Shown here: positions 42,991 through 52,548 of the stretch, one piece after another | How positions within the stretch are numbered: the first letter of the stretch is position 1 | How the letters are laid out: each line of letters opens with the position of its first letter | NCBI GenBank assembly: GCA_965205685.1 | Contig: OZ242174.1 | Coordinates: forward strand, 1,240,001-1,304,000 | Direction: 5' to 3' | Origin: WTFY01 sp965205685 | Lineage (GTDB): Bacteria; Pseudomonadota; Gammaproteobacteria; UBA4575 | Length of the DNA stretch: 64,000 nt | Made by a program: the position numbers and the translations under genes | Notes under the pieces: model-generated | What the model was told of the DNA's origin: nothing | Databases searched by the model: none | Seen by the model: only the letters and a program-made list of their open reading frames with translations

Positions 42991-43385
42991 TTACTACCCC
43001 ATCTCACTATTTGGATACCCAGGTTGGCATCAATCAGTCACACGCGCTGTTGATCCACCTGCATTGAAAAACCCTCAAAATATCTTGCATGCATGACTTC
43101 CATCAAACCACGCGGATTATATCAGTAAAACCAACTACAGGGAGACAGAAACTGCCAATACCCGGGTTTGTTCGCGGTTTGATTTGCAATCCACTTTTTG
43201 CACAGACATATATTTTGATAACTTGCCCTGCCAGGCTACCCTGCTTACTCTTTATCCGCTTGCGTTTATCACTTGCCACGGGTAATCATTAATCCACGGG
43301 AAGTCATGCCAGATGCCCTGTGTATTCTGCGTGGCTATGTATTCCATGCAACCCATGAAGTATTTGCATGTACCGGAGAAATGTT
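42991..43385. other. 395-nt intergenic region, no gene
   Basis: This gap separates the divergently oriented signalling operon and the broken aldehyde dehydrogenase gene and must hold the promoters of both. It contains AT-rich stretches (near 43195-43225) but no hexamer pair with good spacing that I would assign. GGAG at 43375-43378 is the ribosome-binding site of the following gene. Confidence 0.5.
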
Positions 43386-44757
43386 ATGGGAAACCGGACT
43401 CGGTTCTATATCAATGGTGAGTGGGTCAAACCCTCAACGGATCAAACCGCAGATGTCATCAATCCTGCTACGGAAGAGGTCATTGGATGTGTAGCGATGG
43501 GCAATCCAAAAGACCTGGACAAGGCAGTGGCTGCCGCCAAAATGGCCTTTGTTTCCTATTCCAAGACGACTCAGAAAGAAAGGGTTGAGCTGCTGGAAGA
43601 AATCATCGAGCACTACAGGTCCCGCATGGCTGACATGGCGGAGACAATCAGTGGACCACCTGGTTACAACGCTCGATGTCTTGCGGGCATTCAAGTTTGA
43701 GGAAGATATCGGCTCCTCTCGTGTCATACGTGAGCCTGTAGGCGTTTGTGGGTTCATCACCCCATGGAACTGGCCCATCAACCAGATCACATGCAAAGTT
43801 GCACCCGCCCTTGCCGCAGGTTGCACCATGGTTTTGAAACCTTCCGAAATCGCTCCGTTCAACGCAGTCCTGTTTGCTGAAATTTTGGATGCTGCAGGTG
43901 TGCCGGCAGGTGTTTTCAATCTGGTACAGGGTGATGGACCTACCGTCGGTACTGCACTTTCCTCCCACTCTGATATCGACATGGTGTCGTTTACCGGCTC
44001 GACGCGGGCCGGAGTCGAGGTGGCTCGAAATGCCGCACCTACAGTGAAACGGGTCGCACAGGAGTTGGGTGGCAAATCCGCCAATATCCTGCTTGACGAT
44101 GCTGACTTTGAAAAAGTCGTAGCACGAGATGTCTCCCGACTATGCACGAACTCGGGCCAGTCCTGCATTGCTCCGTCACGGATGCTGATACCCCGGCAAC
44201 GCATGAATGAAGCCGCGTCAATTGCCAAAATAGCTGCAGAAAAAATCAAGGTAGGTCATCCGGATGTCGCGGGCACAAAGATAGGTCCCGTGGTTTCCAA
44301 ATCGCAGTTTGAGCGGATTCAAAACCTGATTCGCTCAGGCATCGATGAAGGTGCACGGTTGGTGACAGGTGGGCTCGGACGTCCTGAAGGCTTGAGCGTA
44401 GGCTTTTATGTAAAGCCCACGGTGTTTTCCCACGTCACCAATGACATGCAGATTGCACAACAGGAAATTTTCGGCCCAGTACTTTCCATGATCAGTTATG
44501 TTGACGATGAAGATGCAGTGCAGATTGCCAATGACACGGTTTACGGATTGTCCGGTTACATATCTTCCGGGGACCCTGCACGTGCGCGTACCGTTGCACG
44601 CCACCTCCGGGTAGGAAGCATTTATCTCAATGGAGCATTACCAGACAGCAGGGCGCCATTCGGTGGGTACAAGCAGTCCGGCAACGGCCGTGAATGGGGC
44701 CGGTACGGCCTTGAGGAATTTCTTGAGACAAAAGCAGTCGTAGGCTACAGCAATTAG
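43386..44757 (+). pseudogene. Aldehyde dehydrogenase, broken by an internal out-of-frame deletion
   Basis: The first frame (from ATG 43386, with GGAG 7 nt upstream) encodes the N-terminus up to MADMAETIS near 43652 and then runs into a short wrong-frame tail ending at 43700. A second frame carries the rest from HLVTTLDVLRAFKFEED to the stop at 44757. Between them the family normally has about 18-20 more residues (the EEMGAP region), so a short piece of length not divisible by three appears lost near 43650. The remainder looks healthy: FITPWNWPINQI, VSFTGSTRAG, ELGGKSANIL and catalytic Cys in NSGQSCIAPSRM. It is either a recent pseudogene or a sequence error. The nearest family is NAD(P)-dependent aldehyde dehydrogenases. 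Confidence 0.83.
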
Positions 44758-44949
44758 AGTGAGATCACTGGAGATGCTACTCCGGCACTCGTATCCTGGA
44801 CAAATTCCTAGGTATCTTTACAGTGAACGACGGACACACTTCAAACAACACTGGATTCTGCTGGAAAACCATTGATTCTACACGGCCGCCTGATCCCCAA
44901 GTGTCGCAGGTACTGAACCTGTACAACAGTTTGACAGGTGATGACTGAC

Positions 44950-46056
44950 TTATAAATTTTCCAATATCGCACGCTTAACCGAATCCAGTTCAGCATCAAT
45001 GTTGATGAGTTCGGTACTGCTTTGCCGGATCGCAATATCTGGGTCCTTCAAGCCGTGTCCGGTCAAGGTACAGACTACGGTACTGCCCTCCGATATCTTG
45101 CCACGCTCGATGTCATGCAGTGCACCCGTCACCGATGTCGCAGATGCCGGCTCACAAAAAATTCCCTCATTGGCCGTCAAAAGCTTTTGCGTGGCCAGAA
45201 TTTCTTCGTCAGAAAATGCGTTGAACCAGCCGCTTGACTCTTTCACCGCAGCCTGCGCAAGGTCCCAGCTCTGAGGGTGCCCGATACGGATTGCCGTTGC
45301 GACTGTTTCCGGTTTCTCCACAGGTTTGCCGGAGATGAAAGGCGCAGCACCCGCTGCCTGGTAGCCCAGCATCCTGGGCCTTGGGGCCAGCCCGGATGCC
45401 GTAACAGCCCGTGTGCCTTGGTTGTAAACATCTTCAAAAAGTTCGCTGTAGCCCATCCAGTACGCTGAAATATTGCCGGCATTGCCGACCGGTATGCAGT
45501 GGAAATCCGGTGCACAGCCCAGTGCTTCGACAATTTCATAGGCGGCTGTCTTTTGGCCCTGCAGGCGGTACGGGTTGATGGAATTGACAATATTCACCGG
45601 AGCCTTTTCAGCGACCTCCTTCACCAGACGCATCCCATCATCGAAATTGCCGCGGATCTGCAAAATGATCGCCCCGTGCATCATGGCTTGTGCAAGCTTG
45701 CCCATCGCAATGTTGCCTTCCGGGATCAGCACGAATGCCCTGATTCCAGCCCTCGCTGCATAGGCTGCCGCGGATGCCGAGGTATTTCCTGTGGAGGCGC
45801 AAAGAATCGCCCGGCTTCCTTCGTGGACAGCCTGGGTGACCGCCACTGTCATGCCACGGTCCTTGAATGAACCAGTGGGATTCAGGCCCTCGTACTTGAG
45901 ATACAGCTTGATCCCCTTGCGATTGACCTGCTCAAGGTTACGGCAGAGAACCAGCGGGGTGTTTCCCTCGCAAAGACTGATCGCCTGACTGTCCTCGGCA
46001 AGGGGCAAGATAGAACGATACCGGTCGATCAGCCCAGTGTAGCGTTCTTTGTCCAT
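44950..46056 (-). CDS. thrC: Threonine synthase
   Basis: ThrC makes threonine from O-phosphohomoserine with pyridoxal phosphate. The 368 residues carry the PLP-lysine motif (NPTGSFKDRGMTVAV near residue 60), CASTGNTSASAAAYAARAG near 87, and IPVGNAGNISAYWMGY near 190. It is the shorter, Bacillus-type threonine synthase, not the E. coli long form. It follows hom by 14 nt on the same strand: the last two dedicated threonine-pathway steps except homoserine kinase, which is not here. Confidence 0.96.
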   Translation of the reverse strand: MDKERYTGLIDRYRSILPLAEDSQAISLCEGNTPLVLCRNLEQVNRKGIKLYLKYEGLNPTGSFKDRGMTVAVTQAVHEGSRAILCASTGNTSASAAAYAARAGIRAFVLIPEGNIAMGKLAQAMMHGAIILQIRGNFDDGMRLVKEVAEKAPVNIVNSINPYRLQGQKTAAYEIVEALGCAPDFHCIPVGNAGNISAYWMGYSELFEDVYNQGTRAVTASGLAPRPRMLGYQAAGAAPFISGKPVEKPETVATAIRIGHPQSWDLAQAAVKESSGWFNAFSDEEILATQKLLTANEGIFCEPASATSVTGALHDIERGKISEGSTVVCTLTGHGLKDPDIAIRQSSTELINIDAELDSVKRAILENL

Positions 46057-46070
46057 ATTGCGCCCGAAAT

Positions 46071-47384
46071 TCAGGAAAGTGTTTCCAGACGAATTCGCAT
46101 GACTTTACCGGTCACCGTTTCAAGTTCTTCGATCTCGGAAATTGCACACTTCATGTTTTGCTCATTCACCTGGTGCGTGAGGATGACGACCGGCACACTG
46201 GCAAGATCAGACTGGGGCTCCTTCTGGATGATTGCCTCTATACTGATGGTGTGCACGGCAAATATCCGCGTAACATCGGCCAGTACACCCGGTCGATCCA
46301 GAACATGTATGCGCAGGTAGTAGGCTGTAGAAACATCATCCATGGATAGTACCGGAATATCGGACAAGGCATCCGGCTGAAATGCCAGATGAGGTACGCG
46401 ATTCTCCGGGTCCGAAGTGAGCGCCCGGACAACGTCCACCAGATCGGCCACCACGGCTGACCCGGTGGGCTCTGCCCCTGCCCCTGGACCATAGTACAGG
46501 CTGGGCCCGAGGGCATCTGCCTTTACCACCACGGCATTCATCACACCGTCCACGTTGGCTATCAAGCGCCGCTGCGGTATCAAAGCCGGGTGTACACGGA
46601 GTTCAAGGCCCTGCGCAGTGCGCTTGGCGATGCCCAAATGCTTGATCCGGTACCCGAGTTCAGCCGCATAGGAAACATCTTTGGCTGTGATCTCGGCAAT
46701 GCCCTCGGTGTAGACCTTTTCCAGTTGCAGCGGGACACCGAAAGCAACCGAGGCCAGGATAGTCAGCTTATGTGCAGCATCGGTGCCCTGGATATCGAAA
46801 GTAGGATCTGCCTCCGCATAACCAAGCTGTTGTGCATCCTTGAGCGCAGCATCAAAATCCCTGCCCCTGTCTCCCATTTCAGTAAGAATGAAATTGCCGG
46901 TGCCATTGATGATCCCGGCCAGCCATTCTATAGAATTGGCTGCAAGTCCCTCACGTAAGGCCTTGATAATAGGGATACCTCCGGCAACCGCCGCCTCGAA
47001 AGCTACCGATACTCCCTTTTCCTGTGCGCGCTGGAAAATCTCATTACCGTGGTATGCAATCAGCGCCTTGTTTGCCGTTACCACATGCTTGCCGTGATCA
47101 ATTGCCTTGAGTACCAGCTCCCGGGCCTCCTCAGTACCGCCCATCAACTCGAGCACGATATCAATATCTGTACTGCAGACGACCTGGTTTGCATCTTCGG
47201 TCAGCACTACATTGGAGATGTCACAGACACGCGGCTTTTTGGTATCGCGCACGCACGCAACAGAGATTTGGATACCACGACCTGCCCGACGAGCAATCTC
47301 ATCTGCATTGCGTGACAGGATGCTTGCCGCACCACTGCCTACAGTACCCAGGCCGAGTACACCTACTTTTACCGCTTCCAGCAC
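46071..47384 (-). CDS. hom: Homoserine dehydrogenase (monofunctional, with ACT domain)
   Basis: Hom reduces aspartate semialdehyde to homoserine. The 437 residues have the NAD(P)-binding start VGVLGLGTVGSG, the catalytic region NGTGNFILTEM...YAEADPTFDIQGTDAAHKL near residues 175-215, and a C-terminal ACT domain (YYLRIHVLDRPGVLADVTRIF) for probable threonine feedback. The start is GTG at 47384. It sits between alaC and thrC, all on the minus strand. Confidence 0.97.
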   Translation of the reverse strand: MLEAVKVGVLGLGTVGSGAASILSRNADEIARRAGRGIQISVACVRDTKKPRVCDISNVVLTEDANQVVCSTDIDIVLELMGGTEEARELVLKAIDHGKHVVTANKALIAYHGNEIFQRAQEKGVSVAFEAAVAGGIPIIKALREGLAANSIEWLAGIINGTGNFILTEMGDRGRDFDAALKDAQQLGYAEADPTFDIQGTDAAHKLTILASVAFGVPLQLEKVYTEGIAEITAKDVSYAAELGYRIKHLGIAKRTAQGLELRVHPALIPQRRLIANVDGVMNAVVVKADALGPSLYYGPGAGAEPTGSAVVADLVDVVRALTSDPENRVPHLAFQPDALSDIPVLSMDDVSTAYYLRIHVLDRPGVLADVTRIFAVHTISIEAIIQKEPQSDLASVPVVILTHQVNEQNMKCAISEIEELETVTGKVMRIRLETLS

Positions 47385-47400
47385 GTTTTCACTCTCAACT

Positions 47401-48576
47401 TCATGTAGTCTTCAGCATTCTACGAATGCTTCTCACAGCTTGCCGGGTCCGATGCTCATTTTCAATCAGGCTGAAGCGCACGTGAGAATCACCATACTGG
47501 CCAAATCCAATCCCCGGAGATACGGCCACCTGTGCCTCTTCCAGCATTTTTTTAGAGAATTCCAGCGAGCCTGCTTCGCGATAAGGTTCGGGAATTTTTG
47601 CCCAGACGAACATCGTAGCCTGTGGCTTCTTGACCTCCCATCCTGCATTTTCCAGTCCCTCGCACAATACGTCACGCCGGCTCCTGTAGGTTGAACGAAC
47701 CTGCTCAATCACTTCCTCGGGACTGTCCAGGGCAGCAATGGATGCAACCTGTATCGGCGTGAAAATGCCGTAGTCCACATAGGACTTCAACCTCGACAGA
47801 GCTGCCACCAGGGTTGGATTCCCGCACATGAAACCAACCCGCCAGCCCGGCATGTTATACGTCTTGGACAAGGAATAAAATTCGACAGCAATTTCCTTTG
47901 CGCCCGGCACCTGCAACACGGAAGGTGCCTCATAGCCGTCGAATGTGATTTCCGCGTATGCGATGTCGTTCACCAGCCACATGGAATGCTCTCTCGCGAT
48001 GGCGACGACTTTTTCCAGGAAAGGCAGGTCCACGCACTGGGTCGTGGGGTTGCACGGAAAGTTGAGAATCAGCATTTTCGGGCGTGGCCAAGAGTCCTGT
48101 ATGGCCTTTTCCAGTTCAGAAAAGAAATCCTCATCCTCAGCCAATCGCACGTAAATGATGTCTGCCCCTGCAATGACACAGCCGTATGGATGGATCGGGT
48201 AGGCAGGATTGGGTACCAGTACGGCATCTCCGGGCCCCAGGGTAGCCAGGGCCAGATGCGCCAGCCCTTCTTTCGAGCCAATCGTCACAATGGTTTCGGT
48301 TTCAGGATCAAGATCAACATCGAATTTTCGCCTGTACCAGTTGGCTACCGCCCGGCGTAACTTGGGAATTCCGCGGGAAAGCGAATAGCGGTGCGTATCT
48401 TCCCGTAGCGCGACTTCCGCAAGCTTCTCCGGGATGTGCCGGGGCGGGGGCTGGTCCGGGTTACCCATGCCAAAATCCACGATGTCCACGCCACGGGATC
48501 TGGCATTCGATTTCAGCTCGTTTACGATCGTGAATACGTAGGGAGGCAGACGGGAAATTCTTGCAAAGTCTTCCAT
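47401..48576 (-). CDS. alaC: Alanine transaminase AlaC-type PLP aminotransferase
   Basis: AlaC converts pyruvate and glutamate to alanine and 2-oxoglutarate. The 391 residues show class I aminotransferase features: RISRLPPYVFTIVNELK at the start, DFGMGNPDQPPP, PNPAYPIHPYG, NFPCNPTTQCVDL, and the PLP Lys in EFYSLSKTYNMPGWRVGF. The closest named family is AlaC (YfdZ). It precedes hom by 16 nt and the order alaC-hom-thrC is common in gammaproteobacteria. Substrate specificity cannot be proved from sequence alone. Confidence 0.92.
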   Translation of the reverse strand: MEDFARISRLPPYVFTIVNELKSNARSRGVDIVDFGMGNPDQPPPRHIPEKLAEVALREDTHRYSLSRGIPKLRRAVANWYRRKFDVDLDPETETIVTIGSKEGLAHLALATLGPGDAVLVPNPAYPIHPYGCVIAGADIIYVRLAEDEDFFSELEKAIQDSWPRPKMLILNFPCNPTTQCVDLPFLEKVVAIAREHSMWLVNDIAYAEITFDGYEAPSVLQVPGAKEIAVEFYSLSKTYNMPGWRVGFMCGNPTLVAALSRLKSYVDYGIFTPIQVASIAALDSPEEVIEQVRSTYRSRRDVLCEGLENAGWEVKKPQATMFVWAKIPEPYREAGSLEFSKKMLEEAQVAVSPGIGFGQYGDSHVRFSLIENEHRTRQAVRSIRRMLKTT

Positions 48577-48655
48577 AGACGAATCATCCTAACCGGGACA
48601 GCGTATAATACGTGATTCACTATAGGCTGCCTATGCCCGAGCACCCGGCCAACAG

Positions 48656-49030
48656 ATGGACCTAATTCAGGATTTCGCTGATTCAAGCTTTGTAATCACC
48701 GGCTACCAGACGGGGCGTGTGCTGGTAAATGACAAGCCATATTCAAAAAGCCTCATTGTCTCCCCGGAACGGCTGATTACTGCATGGGAGATCACCAGCA
48801 TCAGGCAACTGGACAAGGACTGCTTCTCGACCATTCTCGATTTGCAGCCGGAAATCGTTCTGGTGGGATCAGACGAACCAGGAATATTCCCCGAGGGAGA
48901 GGTTCTTGCCTGGCTTGCCCAGCAAAAAATTGGCCTGGAATGCATGAACATGACCGCTGCCTGCAGGACCTACGGAATCCTGGTCGCAGAAGGCCGCAGG
49001 GCAGCAGCAGCACTTATTTTTCCGGACTGA
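48656..49030 (+). CDS. Mth938-like domain protein (DUF498)
   Basis: The 124 residues match the small Mth938/DUF498 fold: FVITGYQTGRVLVNDKPYSKSLIVSPERL, ILDLQPEIVLVGSDEPGIFPE and MNMTAACRTYGILVAEGRRAAAALIF. Relatives include the mitochondrial complex I assembly factor NDUFAF3; the bacterial role is not settled. It is transcribed divergently from alaC. A TATAAT at 48604-48609 could be its -10, but no good -35 is visible. Confidence 0.9.
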   Translation: MDLIQDFADSSFVITGYQTGRVLVNDKPYSKSLIVSPERLITAWEITSIRQLDKDCFSTILDLQPEIVLVGSDEPGIFPEGEVLAWLAQQKIGLECMNMTAACRTYGILVAEGRRAAAALIFPD

Positions 49031-49035
49031 CAGGC

Positions 49036-49782
49036 TCAGTATTTGGGCAAGTAACGAAGCGGATTGACAGGCTTGCCGTGGCGGCGGATCTCAAAATGCA
49101 ACCTCGGAGATTGTGCACCCGTACTGCCCATCTCGGCAATTTTTTGCCCCCGGGTCACTGCTCGCCCTTCCCTCACCAATAGCCTGCGATTGTGTGCATA
49201 GGCGCTCAGGTATTGCTCACTATGCTTCACGATGATCAGATTGCCGTAGCCCGGCAGCCCATCGCCGCTGTATACGACCTTCCCCGAAGATGCGGCAAGC
49301 ACAGGCTGTCCGGCCTTGCCGGCAATATCAATTCCCTTATTGCCCCTTCCTTTCGAAGAATATTTCTGGATCACTTTCCCGCGGGTCGGCCACACCCATA
49401 CATGCTTTGCGGACTTGGACGGTTTGGACTTCTTGGATGCCGCTGTCTTTTTCTTCGCGGATGACGGAGGCTGTTTCGCGCTGGACCGTTTTTTTGCAGA
49501 GGCGGAGGCCGTTGTACGGGCGCTCACGGGAATTTTGGGTCCCTTGATTCGCAGCCGTTGACCCGGGTAGATCGTGTAGGGTTTGGAAATACGGTTCCAG
49601 GCTGCCAGCTCGCGATAGTCCAGACCGTGCTGGTACGCGATTGAATACAGGGTCTCGCCCCTCAGTACCTTGTGATCATCCAGTACATACTTGTAGTAGA
49701 CCGGTCTTTCCGGATACGAGGTACATGCGCCCAGCGTGAAAAAAAAAATTCCTGCAGCAGCCAGTCGTATGAAGGCAGTCAT
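49036..49782 (-). CDS. nlpD: NlpD-like LysM/M23 amidase activator lipoprotein
   Basis: NlpD activates the amidase AmiC to split septal peptidoglycan. The 248 residues start with a lipoprotein signal (lipobox LGAC, mature Cys about residue 18), followed by a LysM domain (LRGETLYSIAYQHGLDYRELAAWN), a Lys/Ala/Ser-rich linker, and an M23/LytM domain. The metal-ligand His of active M23 enzymes is replaced (NKGIDIAG), but GYGNLIIVKHSEQYLSAYAHN and STGAQSPRLHFEIR remain, the degenerate pattern of NlpD and EnvC activators. ATG at 49782 overlaps the yqaA stop. rpoS, the usual downstream neighbour, is not here. Confidence 0.93.
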   Translation of the reverse strand: MTAFIRLAAAGIFFFTLGACTSYPERPVYYKYVLDDHKVLRGETLYSIAYQHGLDYRELAAWNRISKPYTIYPGQRLRIKGPKIPVSARTTASASAKKRSSAKQPPSSAKKKTAASKKSKPSKSAKHVWVWPTRGKVIQKYSSKGRGNKGIDIAGKAGQPVLAASSGKVVYSGDGLPGYGNLIIVKHSEQYLSAYAHNRRLLVREGRAVTRGQKIAEMGSTGAQSPRLHFEIRRHGKPVNPLRYLPKY

Positions 49783-50363
49783 CAAAGATATCTGAAATAA
49801 ACAAGAATGATCACGAGCGTGAACACCGTGGCCCACCCGATCCGCTCTACGTATTTCCGGACCCATGGTTCAAACCTAGGACCCATGTACCTGAGCAGCC
49901 CGGCCACCAGAAAAAAACGGGCACCCCTGCCAACGAATGAAGCCAGCACAAACGGAAGCATTCCCAGGGAAAGTAACCCGGCCGTGATCGTGAACAACTT
50001 GTAGGGGATAGGAGAAAACCCGGTCACAAAAATGACCCATACCCCCCATTCTCCAAACCATGCTCTTGTGGTTTCAAATTCCGGCCAGTAGGAAGAAGCC
50101 TGCAGCCAGGGTTCGATATACTCGAAGGCAAATGCCCCGATGAAATAGCCCAGCACCCCTCCCGCCACAGAAGTGACCGTTGTGAGAAACGCAAACCACC
50201 ATGCACGGTCAGGCCTTGCCACTGTCATCGGAATCAGCAGCACATCCGGTGGCACCGGGAAAAAAGAGGACTCCGCAAAACTCACTCCCCCCAGGTAATA
50301 CCCGGCACGGGGGTGACGGGCCCAGGTCATCACGCTTGCATAAAGCCGGGTGAACAGTTTCAT
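49782..50363 (-). CDS. yqaA: YqaA family inner-membrane protein (DedA/VTT-like)
   Basis: The 193 residues form a small membrane protein with an FSPIPYKLFTITAGL signature and an early re-entrant-like FAESSFFPVPPDVLLIP, as in DedA/VTT flippase-like proteins. In gammaproteobacteria it commonly lies between pcm and nlpD, as here (9-nt gap after pcm, TGATG overlap with nlpD). The function is not established; lipid flipping is an inference from the superfamily. Confidence 0.9.
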   Translation of the reverse strand: MKLFTRLYASVMTWARHPRAGYYLGGVSFAESSFFPVPPDVLLIPMTVARPDRAWWFAFLTTVTSVAGGVLGYFIGAFAFEYIEPWLQASSYWPEFETTRAWFGEWGVWVIFVTGFSPIPYKLFTITAGLLSLGMLPFVLASFVGRGARFFLVAGLLRYMGPRFEPWVRKYVERIGWATVFTLVIILVYFRYL

Positions 50364-50372
50364 TGCAGATCA

Positions 50373-51014
50373 CTATGTAAATACATTTCCCTGCACAAGT
50401 GGCACAAAACTGACACTGCCGAGGTTTTTCTGCTCCACCTGATTTCCACTCTTGTGCAACAGCAAGAGATCCTGTACCCCTGACGGCTGCCCCACCGGAA
50501 TGACCAGGCGACCGTTATCCGCCAACTGGTCAATCAGAGCCGATGGAATCTCATCCGAAGCCGCAGTGACCACCACGGCATCATATGGCGCATAACTTTC
50601 CCAGCCCCATGAACCATCGGACAGCTTGAACTGTATATTGCGAAGGCCAAGTTGCATTGCGCGCTTGCGTGCCTGCTGATATAGAGCTTCAATTCGCTCA
50701 ACGGTATACACCTTTTCAACCAGCCCGGACAGTACTGCAGCCTGGTACCCGGACCCGGTCCCGACCTCCAGCACCTTTTCCGGCACCCCGCCCTGCAAAA
50801 CAGCCTCTGTCATGCAGGCCACGACGTAAGGTTGTGAAATTGTCTGCTTGTGACCAATTGGCAGGGCCGTATCTTCGTAGGCGCGGGAAGCCAGTGCCTC
50901 GTCGACAAACAGGTGTCTTGGTGTCACACGCAATGCCTGCAGGACCTGTCTGTTGCTAATACCCCGAGCGCGCAATCGTGAGATCAGGCGATCCCTCGTG
51001 CGCTGCGAAGTCAT
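50373..51014 (-). CDS. pcm: Protein-L-isoaspartate O-methyltransferase
   Basis: Pcm methylates isoaspartyl residues formed by ageing of proteins and allows their repair. The 213 residues contain PRHLFVDEALASRAYEDTALPIG, QTISQPYVVACMTEAV, the SAM-binding motif VLEVGTGSGYQAAVLS and DAVVVTAASDEIP. The ATG at 51014 is preferred: AAGG lies 7 nt upstream and the residues match the family N-terminus; a GTG 12 codons earlier is possible. It belongs to the surE-pcm-yqaA-nlpD run. Confidence 0.96.
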   Translation of the reverse strand: MTSQRTRDRLISRLRARGISNRQVLQALRVTPRHLFVDEALASRAYEDTALPIGHKQTISQPYVVACMTEAVLQGGVPEKVLEVGTGSGYQAAVLSGLVEKVYTVERIEALYQQARKRAMQLGLRNIQFKLSDGSWGWESYAPYDAVVVTAASDEIPSALIDQLADNGRLVIPVGQPSGVQDLLLLHKSGNQVEQKNLGSVSFVPLVQGNVFT

Positions 51015-51066
51015 GCCAATGCCTTCGTGCTGTTTTGGTTTCAGAATCACAGCAGAAACTTCCAGC

Positions 51067-51822
51067 TCAGGTGAATTTGCATGCCGAGACCCACTGCTCG
51101 ATCGGCTGCATGGCCTTGTAGTGAGTCAGATCGAGGTGCAGGGGGGTTACGGAAACGCAGCCATTTCTGATGGCATGGAAGTCGGTGCCAGGGCCTGCAT
51201 CCTGTTCAGGGCCAGCCGCACCCACCCAATAGATCGTATCCCCTCGCGGGTCAGCAGACTCAATGACCGGTTCTGCCTTGTGCCGGCTACCCAGGCGGGT
51301 AGTTTCCATGCCTTTTATTTGCTGCATCGACAAATCGGGTATGTTGACATTGATGATCAAATCCTGGGGCAATTGTTGCCCGGTAAGCTTGGAGATTATT
51401 TCATGGCTAACCCTGGCACAGGCCTGCAGATCGTGCGGGCGGTGAGAATTTACCGAAATGGCCACCGCCGGCAACCCCAGAAATCGGCCTTCCATGGCTG
51501 CGGCCACTGTACCCGAATAAATCACATCATCTCCAAGGTTGGCTCCCAGATTGATGCCTGCAATCACGATGTCCGGCTCATCCTTGATCAGGCCAGTGAT
51601 GGCCAGATGCACGCAGTCAGTGGGCGTACCGTCTACGCTGTACCAGTTTTCAGCAATACAGTGTGCACGAATTGGTGCGTCCAGTGTCAGGGAATTGCTG
51701 GAAGCACTGTGATCCCGGCTCGGCGCGACAACGGTAATTTTTCCTAGTGGAGAGAGTGCATCGGCCAAGGCCTTGAGTCCTTCGGATCGAATTCCGTCAT
51801 CATTGCTGAGTAATAGATGCAT
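51067..51822 (-). CDS. surE: 5'/3'-nucleotidase SurE
   Basis: SurE removes phosphate from nucleoside 5'- and 3'-monophosphates and short polyphosphates in stationary phase. The 251 residues start MHLLLSNDDGIRSEGL with metal-binding Asp8 and Asp9. Ser in PSRDHSASSNSLT and Asn in GINLGANLGDDVIYSGTVAAAMEG complete the metal site. The ATG at 51822 gives this exact N-terminus; the frame extends 31 codons further without family similarity. It is divergent from the Smr gene, 95 nt apart. Confidence 0.97.
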   Translation of the reverse strand: MHLLLSNDDGIRSEGLKALADALSPLGKITVVAPSRDHSASSNSLTLDAPIRAHCIAENWYSVDGTPTDCVHLAITGLIKDEPDIVIAGINLGANLGDDVIYSGTVAAAMEGRFLGLPAVAISVNSHRPHDLQACARVSHEIISKLTGQQLPQDLIINVNIPDLSMQQIKGMETTRLGSRHKAEPVIESADPRGDTIYWVGAAGPEQDAGPGTDFHAIRNGCVSVTPLHLDLTHYKAMQPIEQWVSACKFT

Positions 51823-51917
51823 CGCTGCTACTGAAATCTGCCGCTGTGGGAAGTAGAATTGACCAAGCGCCCGGTCAGGAATCGTAGCAAAATAATACAC
51901 CGAAATGGAATGCAAAC

Positions 51918-52469
51918 ATGTCCAAGCAAGGAAGTTGTTCAGGTAAGAAAGCCCGCTTCGCAGACCTTGTAAAGGGTGTCAGGCCGCTGCACCCGGACCA
52001 CTCAAACCGCACTGAAGACAAAACTCCCAAGCCAAGCGCCCTGCCCCTGGAAACCATGAAAGACCACGGGCGTGTCCTGGAAGAGTCGCTGGACACCAGT
52101 CTGGAGTTCGAAGACATGCAACCAGGTGACAGCCTGTCATTTCGCAACGACAGGGTCCGCAAAAATGCGTTCAGAAAACTCAAGAAGGGGCAGTACAGCA
52201 TCGGGGCTGAGCTCGATCTGCACGGCTTGACCATTGCCGAGGCCAAGCTTTCACTTGTGGACTTCATTCAGTCCTCACGTGAAAAAAACATACGGTGCGT
52301 GCGGATCATCCACGGCAAAGGACATGGTTCGAGCAACCGGGGGCCAAAATTAAAGCCCATGGTCAACCAGTGGCTGCAAAAAAGAGAGGAAATACTGGCC
52401 TTTTGCTCGGCACGACCCGTAGATGGCGGCACCGGAGCTGTGTACGTATTGCTCAAATCCCTGAACTGA
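51918..52469 (+). CDS. Smr/MutS2-type endonuclease domain protein
   Basis: The 183 residues have a charged, disordered N-terminal half and a C-terminal Smr domain (IGAELDLHGLTIAEAKLSLVDFI near residue 94, then IIHGKGHGSSNRGPKLKPMVNQWL and GGTGAVYVLLKSL). The LDLHG and HGKG motifs of the nuclease fold are intact. Small Smr proteins such as E. coli YdaL nick DNA or cleave RNA at stalled ribosomes (SmrB); which applies here is not clear. The YdaL/SmrB length and layout fit. Confidence 0.9.
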   Translation: MSKQGSCSGKKARFADLVKGVRPLHPDHSNRTEDKTPKPSALPLETMKDHGRVLEESLDTSLEFEDMQPGDSLSFRNDRVRKNAFRKLKKGQYSIGAELDLHGLTIAEAKLSLVDFIQSSREKNIRCVRIIHGKGHGSSNRGPKLKPMVNQWLQKREEILAFCSARPVDGGTGAVYVLLKSLN

Positions 52470-52548
52470 GGCCGGCCTACATCCAAGATGCAGACCCGGT
52501 ACCGGGGGGTAGCTGCTCACTTGTACCTGACTGTCCGGAGGATACTGC

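Noticed and set aside
52495..52506. 12-bp palindrome CCCGGTACCGGG between the convergent Smr and fadE genes
   Set aside because: No T-run on either strand and no loop, so not a convincing terminator; probably chance in GC-rich DNA.
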